Source: Aquatica leii (taxonomy: Eukaryota > Arthropoda > Insecta > Coleoptera > Lampyridae). Taken from it: a stretch of 64,000 nt of DNA. The notes beneath the pieces are model-generated. The model saw only the letters and a list, made by a program, of their open reading frames with translations, had not been told where the DNA came from and did not search any database. The stretch spans positions 29,970,238-30,034,237 of the forward strand of contig CM069434.1 in the NCBI GenBank assembly GCA_035610365.1, written 5' to 3'. A program made the translations under genes and the position numbers. This document shows, piece by piece, positions 63,501 to 64,000 of this stretch. The stretch's first letter is position 1; every line of letters starts with the position of its first letter.

Positions 63501-64000
63501 GCATTGATTTAACGCATCGCAGGCTCTGGTAGTTACATTTTACATAGTTTTTTGAAAAATCTGTTTGTTCTTATTCCTATTTATGCAATTGACAAAATGT
63601 ATAGATAATACTGTCTGCAAACGACACAGTAAATACTGCCTTATAACAAGCATTGATTTAACGCATCGCAGGCTCTGGTAGTTACATTTTACATAGTTTT
63701 TGAAAAATCTGTTTGTTCTTATTCCCATTTATGCAATTGACAAAATGTATAGATAATACTGTCTGCAAACGACACAGTAAATACTGCCTTATAACAAGCA
63801 TTGATTTAACGCATCGCAGGCTCTGGTAGTTACATTTTACATAGTTTTTTGAAAAATCTGTTTGTTCTTATTCCCATTTATGCAATTGACAAAATGTATA
63901 GATAATACTGTCTGCAAACGACACAGTAAATACTGTCTTATAACAAGCATTGATTTAACGCATCGCAGGCTCTGGTAGTTACATTTTACATAGTTTTTTG

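Larger units (their letters stand above)
2879..64000 (+). repeat. Satellite DNA array, 148/149-bp unit, about 410 copies
   Basis: One unit type repeats head to tail over 61.1 kb with no insertion, inversion or gap that I could find, and it runs off the right edge. I set unit phase at ATACTGTCTG, the first base after the LTR. A 149-bp unit has TTTTTTG (T6) and a 148-bp unit has TTTTTG (T5), or T6 with the G lost. Composition by hand count is 48 G+C of 149. Each unit has three CpG sites, all in its conserved part. The short reading frames of 62-64 codons on the minus strand are by-products of the repeat. Size near one nucleosome, A+T-richness and homogeneity are usual for centromeric or pericentromeric satellites; location is inference. 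I do not recognise the family. Confidence 0.98.

Noticed and set aside
3109-63728. Many minus-strand reading frames of 62-64 codons, and frames of 113, 88 and 86 codons
   Set aside because: They are the same satellite unit read again and again. They exist only where a C-form unit supplies ATG and tract length keeps the frame. Unit lengths of 148 and 149 bp are not multiples of three, there is no codon-level conservation, and the protein resembles nothing I know.
2879-64000. CRISPR array
   Set aside because: Repeat units abut without unique spacers, units are 148-149 bp, and the context is a eukaryotic retroelement.
2879-64000. CENP-B box in the satellite unit
   Set aside because: No TTCG followed by the spaced A and CGGG core is present; the CpG-bearing AACGCATCGC does not match.
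2879-64000. Tandem 5S rRNA, tRNA or snRNA genes
   Set aside because: No pol III A and B box pair, no cloverleaf and no Sm site are visible in the unit; T-tracts alone are not evidence.

Overview
This window is eukaryotic, most likely from an insect or another arthropod. It holds two things. Positions 1-2878 are the 3' part of a Ty3/gypsy-type LTR retrotransposon. From 2879 to the last base there is one uninterrupted head-to-tail satellite array. I see no host gene, tRNA, rRNA, CRISPR array or bacterial-type operon. The arthropod guess rests on the gypsy-type pol sequence and on an LTR core promoter of arthropod style (TATA box plus a TCAGTT initiator 28 bp downstream).

Retrotransposon, 1-2878, + strand. 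In order it carries the end of the pol RNase H domain, the integrase zinc-binding domain, the D,D,E integrase core, the integrase C-terminal GPY/F module, and then an unusual C-terminal extension. That extension holds a macro domain of the TARG1/OARD1 (ADP-ribosyl-acceptor hydrolase) type followed by a CCCH zinc finger. A purine-rich polypurine tract at 2393-2405 leads directly into a 473-bp 3' LTR (2406-2878), bounded by TGAAACG and CGTTACA. The pol part is broken by three frame changes (near 531-535, 1117-1124 and 1583-1585) and an in-frame TGA (548-550). The 294-codon frame with the macro and CCCH modules is open to its end, and its last 18 codons lie inside the LTR.

Satellite, 2879-64000. 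The unit is 148 or 149 bp, about 32% G+C, with roughly 410 copies in one orientation. The LTR ends exactly against satellite sequence, so the retroelement was inserted into this satellite or at its edge. Copies are nearly identical. The frequent differences are a T5/T6 length difference in a T-tract, loss of the G after that tract, and a C/T site about 25-30 bp further on. The rest of the unit is almost invariant. C is common at that site towards both ends of the window, and T dominates from about 22 to 46 kb. An old variant (ACACAATGA replacing ACACAGTAA) occurs only near the two ends. This pattern fits homogenisation by unequal exchange, strongest in the middle. The array could be centromeric or pericentromeric heterochromatin, but nothing in the sequence proves that.

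The most interesting item is the retrotransposon-encoded macro domain next to a CCCH finger. By analogy with viral macro domains it may remove host ADP-ribosylation marks. The second is the strongly uneven distribution of variation within the satellite unit.
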